DNA of 64,000 nt from the NCBI RefSeq assembly GCF_050589685.1, contig NZ_JBNGOS010000013.1, positions 1 through 64,000 on the forward strand, read 5' to 3'. The stretch is from Saccharicrinis sp050589685 (lineage in GTDB: Bacteria > Bacteroidota > Bacteroidia > Bacteroidales > Marinilabiliaceae). Below are positions 1 through 8,567 of this stretch, in pieces (position 1 is the stretch's first letter; the number at the start of each line of letters is the position of its first letter). Under the pieces are notes generated by a model, which worked only from the letters and a program-made list of their open reading frames with translations, had not been told where the DNA came from and searched no databases. A program made the translations under genes and the position numbers.

Positions 1-76
1 AAGTGATGCAACGAAGTGCCTTGTTTTAAAGTAATTTCAATGTGTAATAGAATTTCTAATGCATATTGCGGGTTTA
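1..76. repeat. Dispersed ~75-bp repeat, copy 1 (window edge)
   Basis: These bases are nearly identical to 50063-50137: both run from AAGTGATGCAACGAAGTG to ATGCATATTGCGGGTT with only a handful of substitutions. Copy 2 is preceded by several hundred bases of gene-free DNA that looks like a decayed mobile element, so this is probably the end of the same element whose body lies outside the window on the left. No transposase is visible here. The family is not identified. Confidence 0.75.
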
Positions 77-77
77 A

Positions 78-1592
78 TTATGCAGCAGTACTTTGCTCAT
101 CGTCCGATTCTGAAGGATCAATCTCTTCAAAACCTGCATCGTAATTGGTGTTCATAGTTTTGATGAAGTCGTTTAGTGCCTCAAAGAAACTGGAAAGCTC
201 ATCTTCCACGAATGTTTCCATAGAAACTTTGGAGTTATCCTGGAATACCATTCTGAAATCTAAATAGTAATCCGTATTAGTATAAGTAGTTCCATCATAT
301 GAATAAGTTTCTGTTTCCTGAACCTTATATGCTTCTAAAGCCGCAATTAAAGTGTTTTTGTCGGCATAGGTTAAAACTAACTGTACATGCTGATTGGCTA
401 ATTCTACCAGGTTGTCTGCTTCTGCTTCTTTGATTTCATCCGGATAGTCGCCATATTCATCGCGGTCAGCTTCATGTTCTTCTTCAAATTCTTGTTCTCC
501 ATCAACCAAAGCTTTGATATTAACTTTACCTACTGCTTTTAAGTTCATTAATTGAACGTATGCATTGCCCTGGTTAATGATTTCTTCCATATAGGTTTCA
601 TTCCAGATGTCAGTTTCGGAATGTTCTACTTGTTCGTATTGACCTGTAGATGCGTTGTATTCGTAACCCCACCAAGTGTATGTTTCACTTTCTTCGTACG
701 TGTTGGCGTCAATATTTTCTTCTGACCAGTCGCCGGCCGCTTCAGCACCAAAAGCAAGTAGAATACTATCGCCATTTTTTAAACTAAAGTCAAAACTAGC
801 CTCAGCATACTGACTGTGATTTAATACTTGTGTAAAAGAGAAATCGCCAATGGTAATAATGTTCGATAAAGAAGTAGGAGTAGCATCGTCCATGTAACTA
901 GCTGCTAAAGTGTATGTCATAACTTCTTTGTTATTATACTTTAGCGATGATGTCAGGGCAGTAGGAACTTCCAAAGCTCCATTTATTTCTAAGTCTTCGC
1001 GTGGCTCCGCAATGGTTTTAACTTCCAAGCCACTAATTTTTAATTCAGCCGTATTGGTTGGGTCGCCTTCTTTTCCCGGGAATTGGAACACAATGGCCTC
1101 ACTGTTTACCGTCGGTTCATCAAATTCCTTCGTGTCAAAGTTGTATACGTATGTTCCCTTCAGTTCTTCATATTTGTCTGATAAGTTAAAAGTTTCCGCG
1201 GTTGCTGATTTTAACGCAGTGTAAACGTCTGCAGTACTCTTGTCTTCATCAGCAATAATACTTGCTGTTCGCATCGGGAGATTTAAAATACTGTTTGCAG
1301 CAGCAGGCTCAGACGACTCTCCAAGAGACTCCATCATTGTGCTAAGTTCCATCATCATATCAATGGCTTCTTCTTGTTCGAGTTGTTTAATACTGTTCAC
1401 AAGTTGTACCGCTTCGTCCTCGATGTTTTGCTTCGACTCTTCCGGGTCTTCTGTAGAATATTCTGCCTCAAGGGCTTCTTCTAATGTTTTTGCAATGTCA
1501 ATGGTAGTTGTTTCTTTATCATCTTCACAACTTGTGAAAAATAACGTAGATATGGCTACTACCAATAAATTAAACTTAAATAGATTTTTCAT
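78..1592 (-). CDS. Acidic surface lipoprotein of unknown function
   Basis: The 504-residue product starts with a short basic N-terminus, a hydrophobic stretch and a lipobox ending FFTSC (Cys about 22), followed by acidic residues (EDDKE). That fits export by Sec, lipidation and, in Bacteroidota, possible surface display. The rest is rich in Asp, Glu and Tyr, with a predicted helical part (about 35-100) and a beta-rich body. I recognise no domain family. It is a single-gene unit transcribed away from the TonB receptor at 1943. Its 3' end abuts the dispersed repeat at the window edge; the stop codon TAA lies just inside the junction, so the native C-terminus may have been altered by the insertion. 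Confidence 0.8.
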   Translation of the reverse strand: MKNLFKFNLLVVAISTLFFTSCEDDKETTTIDIAKTLEEALEAEYSTEDPEESKQNIEDEAVQLVNSIKQLEQEEAIDMMMELSTMMESLGESSEPAAANSILNLPMRTASIIADEDKSTADVYTALKSATAETFNLSDKYEELKGTYVYNFDTKEFDEPTVNSEAIVFQFPGKEGDPTNTAELKISGLEVKTIAEPREDLEINGALEVPTALTSSLKYNNKEVMTYTLAASYMDDATPTSLSNIITIGDFSFTQVLNHSQYAEASFDFSLKNGDSILLAFGAEAAGDWSEENIDANTYEESETYTWWGYEYNASTGQYEQVEHSETDIWNETYMEEIINQGNAYVQLMNLKAVGKVNIKALVDGEQEFEEEHEADRDEYGDYPDEIKEAEADNLVELANQHVQLVLTYADKNTLIAALEAYKVQETETYSYDGTTYTNTDYYLDFRMVFQDNSKVSMETFVEDELSSFFEALNDFIKTMNTNYDAGFEEIDPSESDDEQSTAA

Positions 1593-1942
1593 GTGTTTTT
1601 AATTATGTGTGTAATATGGTGTTTTATTATTGTGCAAAATATAAAATATACTTAATAGAATATAATACTGAACAAAAATCCAAATTATGAATTAAATGCT
1701 CAAAAGTTCAAATGTGAATTGTTGTAATGAATTGATAAGGGAAGGTTTGTATTTGGTTTTTGAATACTAGAAGTATAGTTTGTCATGGTTTATGATTAAG
1801 GGTTAAAATCTATTCCTGATACGACGGTACGAAATAAATGTTATTATTTTTGTGATTTTTTTTTCAGATCATTGTTAATTCATTTTTACTACTATTGTAA
1901 TTGTTTTAGCCATAGATTAATGGAAAGACTTATTATAACCGG
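1593..1942. other. AT-rich divergent intergenic region
   Basis: This gap separates the minus-strand lipoprotein from the plus-strand TonB receptor, so it should hold both promoters. A TATTTTTG box at 1845-1852 matches the Bacteroidota -7 consensus TAnnTTTG for the receptor, but I see no TTG at the expected 19-21 bp upstream. No convincing small ORF, RNA gene or repeat is visible. Confidence 0.5.
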
Positions 1943-4273
1943 ATGAATTGGAATAGAATTGCTGTGTGCTTTATTTATTTATCTATTTGTGTTTTTGGAA
2001 AGTCACAAAACGGGGATTGGTGTATCTTAGGAAGGATACTGGATAATGAAAATGGAGAACCGATAGCTTTCGTACATGTGGCTACTTCAGATTTGAGCAT
2101 AGGGACTGTGAGTAACGGGAATGGGCTGTTTGAACTATGTTTTCGCAGTGATGATTCTGTTCAAATAAAATTCTTCCATACTGCTTTTGAACCTTTGGTT
2201 CTGAGGGTAAAACCGTCCGGTGCAAATCAATTAGAGGTTAAATTAAGGACAAAAAAATATCTGACAGAAGAAGTTACTGTTAGTGGGAGCGGGAAGTCCC
2301 TGGTCAAGTCCCCGGTGCCGGGTAAAATAGAGCTTAAGCAGCAAGATATATTATTAACCCCTTCCGTATTGGGAGCCCCGGATTTGGTGCGAACATTACA
2401 ATTAATGCCTGGGATACAGTCAGTAAACGAGGGTAATTCAGGAATTTATGTGAGGGGAGGTTCTCCCGGTCACAACTATATTGTTTTCGACGAGATTGAG
2501 CTAATGAATCCATCTCACCTGATGGGTATTTACTCGGTATTTAACCCCTTGTTAGTTGACAAGGTTGAATTTTATAAAGGAAATGCCCCGGTTCATCAGG
2601 CATCCCGGTTAGCTTCGTCCATAATTGTGAATACAAACGACAGAAAGGATGCTGCCTACAATTGGTCGGGAAATTGGGGCAATATATCCTCTAACCTTAG
2701 TTATCAGGGTATGTCCAAAAACCAAAAGTGGTACTTCAGCCTGGGTTTCCGGCGTAGTTATTTAGAAGCCCTGCAAGCGTTGGCAAAACCTTTTATCAAT
2801 GATGAAGACAACTACTTTGTAAACAATACGTTTAATTTTTACGATTTAAACGGAAAGATCCGATACCAGAACGGCGCATCAGCACTCGCTTTGTCCTGGT
2901 ATAAAGGTAGAGATGTGTTTCAATTTAATAATTCAGATAGGGCAGTGGCGTTGGATAATGAATGGGGTAACGAAGGTGCGGCGTTTTCCTGGAAATATAT
3001 GATGAATGCCCATTTATCCATGAAGAACGTTATTTCTTATGCTGGCTATAAATCTTCTTTGGCGGTTGATTTTATCGACCAAAACCTAAAATTTGAGACC
3101 GATTATAAACAATATCAATTTAAAAATGAATTCCTGTTGCAGACGGGTAATCATGTAATTAGGTGGGGAGCTCATGTAACTCGTAAAGACATTTCTCCTC
3201 AGGATATTGATATTTCTTTAAATACAAATTCCGGCACAGCCTATAATTCATATAAACATCTGTCAGTAAAGTTGCCTGTCTCGGATAGGTATACTTTTTC
3301 GGATAGATGGGAGGTTTATTTGGGTGCGGCATTCGAGTATTACAAGTTATTGGATAAAACTCAGGAAAGATCGGAAGAGGTTCTTTCAGAAAAGAACAGT
3401 ACTAGCGATATTCTTTCGAATATAGTGGCTATGGCTAACTACGATTTGTCTAAGGTGGCATCGTTAAAAAGCTCTTACGGTTTTATTTCACAAAACATTC
3501 ATCTTGCCTCAATCGCATCTATTCCATTACCTTCTGATATTTGGATGCCGGCCACAAAAAAGGCGCCGGCAGAAACAGGGCATCAGTTTACCTTGGGCTA
3601 TTTCAGAGAAATGAAAGGTATGGGAATTGAGTTTGGCGTAGAAGCATATGGCAAGCTATCGGATAATTCGTTAATGCTAAAAGTAAATGTGGAGGATAAG
3701 GAAGTAGATGATTTTGAGGATAATTTTTACAGCGGAAGTGCAAAATCGTTGGGGACCGAGTTTACTGTGAAAAAAACGGCTGCCAAATACAATGCAAACA
3801 TCTCGTATACACTTGGATGGACACGACAAAAGTTTGACCAGATTAACCAAGGAGCCTGGCACGAAGCGAAATACGACAGGAGGCACGATTTAAACTTTTT
3901 GGGAAGTTGCCTATTAAATTCAAGGTGGGAACTGGGTACGGCATTTGTGTTTGCAACAGGTAATAAAGCCACTTTGCCCAAGGGAAGGTATTGGATGATG
4001 GGCGATATAAGTAACGACTACGAAGGTGTAAATAACTATCGTATGCCCGTATATCATCGTTTGGATTTATCGCTGAACTACAGGTTAAAATCAAAATGGT
4101 TTCATGAGTCCATATTAAATTTTTCATTGATTAATGTACTCAACAGAAGTAATCCATATTTTATTTATTATCATATCGATGATGGAGAGGGAACATACGA
4201 ACTTAGCATCAAAGCACGTCAGGTTTCGTTATTTCCGATAATGCCTTCGGTAAGTTGGAGATATAAGTTTTAA
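1943..4273 (+). CDS. TonB-dependent outer-membrane receptor (carboxypeptidase-like domain plus plug and barrel)
   Basis: This 776-residue protein has a signal peptide (about 1-22), a carboxypeptidase-regulatory-like beta-sandwich (about 27-100, with the GEPIAFVHVATSDLSIGT type of motif), then a plug domain (about 110-230, including LRTLQLMPGIQSVNEGN-like sequence and VRGGSPGHNYIVFDE) and a C-terminal beta-barrel ending in an aromatic residue (WRYKF). Such proteins import a ligand across the outer membrane using TonB energy. The barrel is smaller than that of SusC-type receptors, and the partner is a DUF4249 lipoprotein rather than SusD. The two genes are two bases apart and clearly co-transcribed. 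The ligand cannot be read from sequence; iron complexes or peptides are typical possibilities. Confidence 0.9.
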   Translation: MNWNRIAVCFIYLSICVFGKSQNGDWCILGRILDNENGEPIAFVHVATSDLSIGTVSNGNGLFELCFRSDDSVQIKFFHTAFEPLVLRVKPSGANQLEVKLRTKKYLTEEVTVSGSGKSLVKSPVPGKIELKQQDILLTPSVLGAPDLVRTLQLMPGIQSVNEGNSGIYVRGGSPGHNYIVFDEIELMNPSHLMGIYSVFNPLLVDKVEFYKGNAPVHQASRLASSIIVNTNDRKDAAYNWSGNWGNISSNLSYQGMSKNQKWYFSLGFRRSYLEALQALAKPFINDEDNYFVNNTFNFYDLNGKIRYQNGASALALSWYKGRDVFQFNNSDRAVALDNEWGNEGAAFSWKYMMNAHLSMKNVISYAGYKSSLAVDFIDQNLKFETDYKQYQFKNEFLLQTGNHVIRWGAHVTRKDISPQDIDISLNTNSGTAYNSYKHLSVKLPVSDRYTFSDRWEVYLGAAFEYYKLLDKTQERSEEVLSEKNSTSDILSNIVAMANYDLSKVASLKSSYGFISQNIHLASIASIPLPSDIWMPATKKAPAETGHQFTLGYFREMKGMGIEFGVEAYGKLSDNSLMLKVNVEDKEVDDFEDNFYSGSAKSLGTEFTVKKTAAKYNANISYTLGWTRQKFDQINQGAWHEAKYDRRHDLNFLGSCLLNSRWELGTAFVFATGNKATLPKGRYWMMGDISNDYEGVNNYRMPVYHRLDLSLNYRLKSKWFHESILNFSLINVLNRSNPYFIYYHIDDGEGTYELSIKARQVSLFPIMPSVSWRYKF

Positions 4274-4275
4274 TT

Positions 4276-5163
4276 ATGGGAAGAATTCTAATTATATCGG
4301 CGTTTGTTGCCTTATTCGGCTGCTCCAGGGATATTGAGGTGGAACAACCTTATTATGCGCCTAAAATTGTGGTTGATGGATGGATTGCGTCAGGGGATTT
4401 TGCTAATATATTTTTAACCCAAAGCTCTCCGTTTTTAACGGAATACGACTCCGCGTCTATCCGCGCTACCTTTGTAAATTATGCAAAATTAACAGTGTCC
4501 AATAGTCAAGGCGACTCAGAAGTACTAACACTGTTTCGTAAGGATGAGTTTTTTCCACCTTTCGTGTATAAGACAACCCGCATGCGCGGTGAGGTAGGTG
4601 AAACGTATCATTTAAAAATTGAGGTGGGGGGCAAGGTCATTGAAAGTGTCACAACTATTCCTCTGTTGCCAAATGTTACAGATGTACTTCCGGTAGAGAT
4701 ATCGGATACAACCATGAATATTGATGTTGAGGTGGATGATGATGCTTCTTTGACAAACTACTATTACTCAGAAATAAAGATCAATAGTGTGGATTCCATT
4801 TTTCACCAGGCATCATTTCCTTTGGTTCGTGATACCGAATTTAATGGTAGCAAAGGTTTGGTGAGGGTATATCGCAGCACTCAGCCTGATCCCTTGAATA
4901 TTTATAATATTGATATGGTAAGAAACATTCCCCCATATGAGTTTTCGAGATTAGATACTGTCTTTCTTAAGTTTTCCTGTGTTGATGAATCTTCGTTTAA
5001 TGTGTTAAACGATATTTATTTGGATAGGATCAATAGTGGAAATCCATTCGCTTTTGTAAACAAGGAAACCCAAACCAACATTACGGGAGGGATTGGAAGG
5101 TGGACTGGACTGGCAACAAAATATTTCGTAATTTCCAAGGATGAAATTATTTGGATTGATTGA
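4276..5163 (+). CDS. DUF4249 lipoprotein, partner of the upstream TonB receptor
   Basis: The 295-residue product begins with a short signal peptide and lipobox (VALFGC, Cys about 16). The body has the pattern of the DUF4249 family: an early IVVDGWI strand, a FLTQSSPF segment, beta strands throughout, and IESVTTIPLLP. DUF4249 genes regularly sit directly behind small-barrel TonB receptors in Bacteroidota, as here. It probably acts as the outer-membrane or surface accessory of that receptor, by analogy to SusD. No enzymatic motif is visible. Length is slightly short for the family but the C-terminus looks natural. Confidence 0.85.
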   Translation: MGRILIISAFVALFGCSRDIEVEQPYYAPKIVVDGWIASGDFANIFLTQSSPFLTEYDSASIRATFVNYAKLTVSNSQGDSEVLTLFRKDEFFPPFVYKTTRMRGEVGETYHLKIEVGGKVIESVTTIPLLPNVTDVLPVEISDTTMNIDVEVDDDASLTNYYYSEIKINSVDSIFHQASFPLVRDTEFNGSKGLVRVYRSTQPDPLNIYNIDMVRNIPPYEFSRLDTVFLKFSCVDESSFNVLNDIYLDRINSGNPFAFVNKETQTNITGGIGRWTGLATKYFVISKDEIIWID

Positions 5164-5203
5164 TAAACACCTCACTAATGTGAAATAGGATTATAAATTT
5201 ACT

Positions 5204-5980
5204 ATGTCGTTTAAAATAGCACTAATTCAATATAATATTGTCTGGGAAGAGGCAAATGCCAACCTGAATTTCTTATCACAGTTGCTTCAAGAGATTGAAG
5301 ATGACGTAGATTTGATTGTTTTGCCGGAGATGTTTGCAACGGGTTTTTCCATGGATACAAAGCGTATTGCTCAGGAGATGGACGGTAAGGTTGTTGATTG
5401 GCTTAAACTGATGGCCAAAAATACCAGAGCAGCTTGTATAGGAACGCAGGCAATACGTGAAAATGGTAAGGTATTCAATAGGGCATTGTTTGTAACGCCA
5501 GAACAACAAATTAGTTGTTACGATAAAAGACATTTGTTTAGCCCGGGCAATGAACATGTAAATTATACACAAGGCCGACAGCGAACGGTAATTCATTACA
5601 AAGGATTGCGTATTCTTCCTCAAATATGTTATGATTTGCGTTTCCCTGTATGGAGCAGAAACAGGAACGATTACGATTTGGCCATTTACATGGCTAACTG
5701 GCCTGCTGTCAGACAACATGTTTGGAACACTTTAATTAAAGCAAGGGCCATAGAAAACCAGTGTTATGTATGTGCTGTGAACCGGGTGGGGGAAGGAGGA
5801 GGAATACAATATTCTGGAGAATCACAAATGATAGATTTTAAAGGTTTAGGACAGCTCAATATGGCGCAGCGGAATAATCGGATAGCGTACAGTAATATAG
5901 ATATTGTTTCACTTACTTCGTTTAGAGAAAAATTTCCAAGTCATTCTGATGCTGATGATTTTGAATTGCTTACGGATTGA
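5204..5980 (+). CDS. Carbon-nitrogen hydrolase, omega-amidase (YafV/Nit2) type
   Basis: This 258-residue nitrilase-superfamily protein has the catalytic triad in the expected places: Glu42 in LPEMFATGFSM, Lys108 in CYDKRHLF and Cys142 in QICYDLRFP. The PEMF-TGFSM and CYDLRFPVW signatures are those of the YafV/Nit2 group, cytosolic omega-amidases that hydrolyse 2-oxoglutaramate or 2-oxosuccinamate. It starts 40 bases after the DUF4249 gene but has no functional link to it that I can see. No signal peptide is present. The family is secure; exact substrate is inferred from the subgroup. Confidence 0.88.
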   Translation: MSFKIALIQYNIVWEEANANLNFLSQLLQEIEDDVDLIVLPEMFATGFSMDTKRIAQEMDGKVVDWLKLMAKNTRAACIGTQAIRENGKVFNRALFVTPEQQISCYDKRHLFSPGNEHVNYTQGRQRTVIHYKGLRILPQICYDLRFPVWSRNRNDYDLAIYMANWPAVRQHVWNTLIKARAIENQCYVCAVNRVGEGGGIQYSGESQMIDFKGLGQLNMAQRNNRIAYSNIDIVSLTSFREKFPSHSDADDFELLTD

Positions 5981-6138
5981 CTGTTATCTTTAACTTGCAT
6001 CTTAACATTTTTATAGTTAAATTTAAAAGAATGATTTTGCAGCTATTCAGGTTTTATGTAAAGTAATATTTTATGTTTATTGACTAAGTCTGCAATTATT
6101 TTGATAAGGTAAGATTTGTTGGATTAACGCTGTAGATT

Positions 6139-6438
6139 ATGAAAAATTTTAAGGTTAAGGTAGAAGACAGGGAGGTTAAGTTCTTCAAGGAATTATTGGA
6201 TAAATTCAGTTTTGTGCATTACGAAGAGCTTGTGGGTTCCGAGGAGCCAAGGATCTATCCTGCAGCTGATTTCGAGATTAGATCTAAAAAACATCAGGAA
6301 GATAAGGGGGTGAAAGCGGATTCGGGGGAGCCACCTAAACGTTCTTTGGAGAAATCTAAAAAAAACAGACAAGATGCCATGAACGACATCAGAAATGTAA
6401 TTTCCCAAATTGATAAACTAAGAGATAGTTCCAGGTAG
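6139..6438 (+). CDS. Small charged protein, unrecognised (antitoxin-like N-terminus)
   Basis: The 99-residue ORF begins MKNFKVKVEDREVKFFKEL and continues with a hydrophobic-heptad segment (FFKELLDKFSFVHYEEL). This kind of start occurs in many small Bacteroidota proteins resembling toxin-antitoxin antitoxins. The middle is charged and of low complexity (about 45-80) and the C-terminus is a predicted helix. No toxin gene lies beside it, so it may be an orphan or have another role. It stands alone between the amidase and the TonB-like gene. Coding status is likely but based only on ORF length, codon pattern and position. Confidence 0.55.
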   Translation: MKNFKVKVEDREVKFFKELLDKFSFVHYEELVGSEEPRIYPAADFEIRSKKHQEDKGVKADSGEPPKRSLEKSKKNRQDAMNDIRNVISQIDKLRDSSR

Positions 6439-6540
6439 GAAGTTATATCGTAATAACATTGTAGTAGTTTTTTTCTGATAAAAAGGTACAGGGCATAATA
6501 TTTGTTGTTTGTGTTACTGTAAAAACCAAAACTAAAGGTT

Positions 6541-7164
6541 ATGAAGAGCTTTGTATTTATTTTTAGTATGGTAATGATTTTTACCATGGCTGGATTTACA
6601 CAATCGGTTGAAAAAGTATACGAATCTGTAGATAAAGTTCCTGTTTATGGCAAATACGGAGGGAATATTCAAAAATATTTTGACAAAAAATTAGAATATC
6701 CGGTTGATGCTTTGGCAAAAGAGTTGGAAGGTAAAGTGTTGGTGTCGTTTGTGGTTACCAGCAAAGGGATTGTAAGTAACGCAAAGATTGAGAAAGGTTT
6801 AAGCGAAAGCGCCGATAAAGAAGCTTTGAGGTTGGTAAACGCAATGGACAAGTGGAAACCTGCAAAAATAGGACGTACTTCAGTGGCCAGCAAAGTGACC
6901 ATGCCCATTAATTTTTATTTGTCGGATAAAAGCAGGAATTTGGCTAGGCAGCTAAAACCATTTTACGCCAATGATAAACCACCTTTGTTTGTGCTTGACA
7001 ATAAGAAGGTGCTGGGAATTACAAGTGTTGAGTATTACAATGTGAAGTCAATCAGGGTTATAAAAGGGGAAAGAGCTATCGCCTTATACGGCGAAGACGC
7101 TAAAAATGGCGTACTTGTGGTTGAAACCAAAAGAGGAACACCCAGGGAGTATCAGATGCATTAG
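6541..7164 (+). CDS. Secreted TonB C-terminal-domain protein with a plug-like tail
   Basis: This 207-residue protein has a signal peptide (about 1-20) and then a TonB C-terminal fold: YPVDALAKELEGKVLVSFVV, KGIVSNAKIEKGL, EALRLVNAMDKWKPAKIG. The last 50 residues (KSIRVIKGERAIALYGEDAKNG, then VLVVETKRG) closely resemble the end of a TonB-receptor plug domain, as in SusC. It lacks the N-terminal membrane anchor and proline-rich linker of true TonB, so it is likely a periplasmic or envelope protein that borrows TonB-type contacts rather than an energy transducer. It stands alone and is followed by a good intrinsic terminator. Confidence 0.8.
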   Translation: MKSFVFIFSMVMIFTMAGFTQSVEKVYESVDKVPVYGKYGGNIQKYFDKKLEYPVDALAKELEGKVLVSFVVTSKGIVSNAKIEKGLSESADKEALRLVNAMDKWKPAKIGRTSVASKVTMPINFYLSDKSRNLARQLKPFYANDKPPLFVLDNKKVLGITSVEYYNVKSIRVIKGERAIALYGEDAKNGVLVVETKRGTPREYQMH

Positions 7165-7189
7165 GTCTATATACAACGCACAATATTTT

Positions 7190-7226
7190 AAGGGAATTTA
7201 TTCAACGAATAAGTTCCCTTTTCTTT
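7190..7226 (+). terminator. Intrinsic terminator after the TonB-like gene
   Basis: The arms AAGGGAA-TTATTC (7190-7203) and GAATAA-TTCCCTT (7207-7220) pair with one mismatch and a 3-base loop, followed by TTCTTTT. It separates the TonB-like gene from the M48 protease, whose -7 box begins at the very next base. Confidence 0.8.
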
Positions 7227-7234
7227 TATCTTTG
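7227..7234 (+). promoter_or_regulatory. Candidate -7 box for the M48/cinA unit
   Basis: TATCTTTG matches the Bacteroidota TAnnTTTG consensus and lies 54 bases before the M48 start codon, immediately after a terminator. No TTG is found at ideal -33 spacing. Confidence 0.45.
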
Positions 7235-7287
7235 TGCAGTTTTTTAGAATGCTGAGTACATCATCTCACCAATAATTGAATTGATAT

Positions 7288-8523
7288 ATGCATACAACCA
7301 TTTTTTACGTCATTGTAATACTTATAGTTCTGGGGTTTGCCTGGGACAGGTTTTTGTTATACCTCAACACGACCAGGTGGAGCGATAAGATACCTCCGGA
7401 GTTGGAAGGCATTTATGATGCGGATAAATATGCCAAGCAGCAACAATATTCAAAGGTTAACCATAAGTTTGGTTGGATAACAGGGATTTACGGGATGCTT
7501 TTGGTTTTGGCCATGTTATTTTTTGAAGGCTTTGCTTGGTTGGATAGTTGGGTGTTAACATTTACGGATCATGAAATACTCAGGGCCATTATCTTTTTGG
7601 GGGTATTAGGGCTAGGCTCAACGATTTTAAATATTCCGTTTTCAATATACAGCACATTTGTAATTGAGGAGCGATTCGAATTCAATAAAACTTCGCCGAG
7701 GACATTTGTTTTTGATTTATTCAAATCGCTCGCGATTGGGGCTGTTTTAGGTGGAGGTATTTTGGCATTGATAATGTGGTTTGTTCAAATAGCGGGTGAA
7801 TGGTTTTGGTTATACGCCTGGGGTTTAATGACGGTTTTTATGCTGTTTATAACCATGTTTTACACTTCTTTTTTGCTGCCGTTATTCAATAAGCAGACCC
7901 CGCTCGAGGATGGCGAATTAAAAACTGGCATTCAGGAATTCTGTAAAAAGGTAGGCTTTAAGCTCGATAACATTTATATTATGGATGGTTCCAAGCGTAG
8001 TACCAAAGCCAATGCTTTTTTCAGTGGGTTGGGATCCAGGAAACGAATCGTTTTATACGATACCCTGGTGAATGATCTGAAGGTGGATGAGATAGTTGGC
8101 GTATTGGCGCACGAAATAGGTCATTACAAAAAGAAACATACTTTGTGGGGGATGATTAGCGGTATTGCACAGACAGGAATCATGTTATATATCTTTTCTT
8201 TATTTGTGTATTCGCCTGAGCTTTCAGCTGCATTGGGAGTGCAAGAGCCAGCTTTTCATATCGGTTTAATCGCATTTGGTATTCTTTATAGCCCTATTTC
8301 CGGTATTTCAGGTTTGTTCTCGACCTTAATCTCCAGAAAAAACGAATACGAAGCTGATGCCTTTGCCGCTACATATCATAATTCGGAATCCTTAATCAAA
8401 GCATTAAAAACAATATCGGTAAATGCTTTGAGCAACCTTACGCCACATCCTTGGTTCGTGTTTTTCCATTATTCGCATCCTCCGTTACTGGCAAGGGTTA
8501 AAGCATTAAGAAAATATAATTAG
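7288..8523 (+). CDS. M48 family zinc metalloprotease (Ste24/CAAX protease 1 type)
   Basis: The 411-residue integral membrane protein has about seven hydrophobic segments and the zinc motif HEIGH (His275, Glu276, His279), with the third ligand Glu353 in NEYEADAFA. Domain order (long membrane N-terminal half, YDTLVNDLKVDEIVGVLAHE, then EYEAD) is that of the Ste24 peptidase group, which in bacteria acts in the inner membrane, probably in envelope protein quality control; prenyl-protein processing is not expected in bacteria. Length is typical. It appears to be the first gene of a unit with cinA, whose likely ATG lies 44 bases after this stop. Confidence 0.9.
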   Translation: MHTTIFYVIVILIVLGFAWDRFLLYLNTTRWSDKIPPELEGIYDADKYAKQQQYSKVNHKFGWITGIYGMLLVLAMLFFEGFAWLDSWVLTFTDHEILRAIIFLGVLGLGSTILNIPFSIYSTFVIEERFEFNKTSPRTFVFDLFKSLAIGAVLGGGILALIMWFVQIAGEWFWLYAWGLMTVFMLFITMFYTSFLLPLFNKQTPLEDGELKTGIQEFCKKVGFKLDNIYIMDGSKRSTKANAFFSGLGSRKRIVLYDTLVNDLKVDEIVGVLAHEIGHYKKKHTLWGMISGIAQTGIMLYIFSLFVYSPELSAALGVQEPAFHIGLIAFGILYSPISGISGLFSTLISRKNEYEADAFAATYHNSESLIKALKTISVNALSNLTPHPWFVFFHYSHPPLLARVKALRKYN

Positions 8524-8567
8524 TGTCAAGAGATAGATTTGCGCATTCCATTCTTATATCTAAATCC

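Noticed and set aside
910..1602. Plus-strand ORFs opposite the acidic lipoprotein (910-1224, 1240-1602)
   Set aside because: They are antisense shadows of the minus-strand gene, rich in Ser and Phe from reverse reading of acidic codons.
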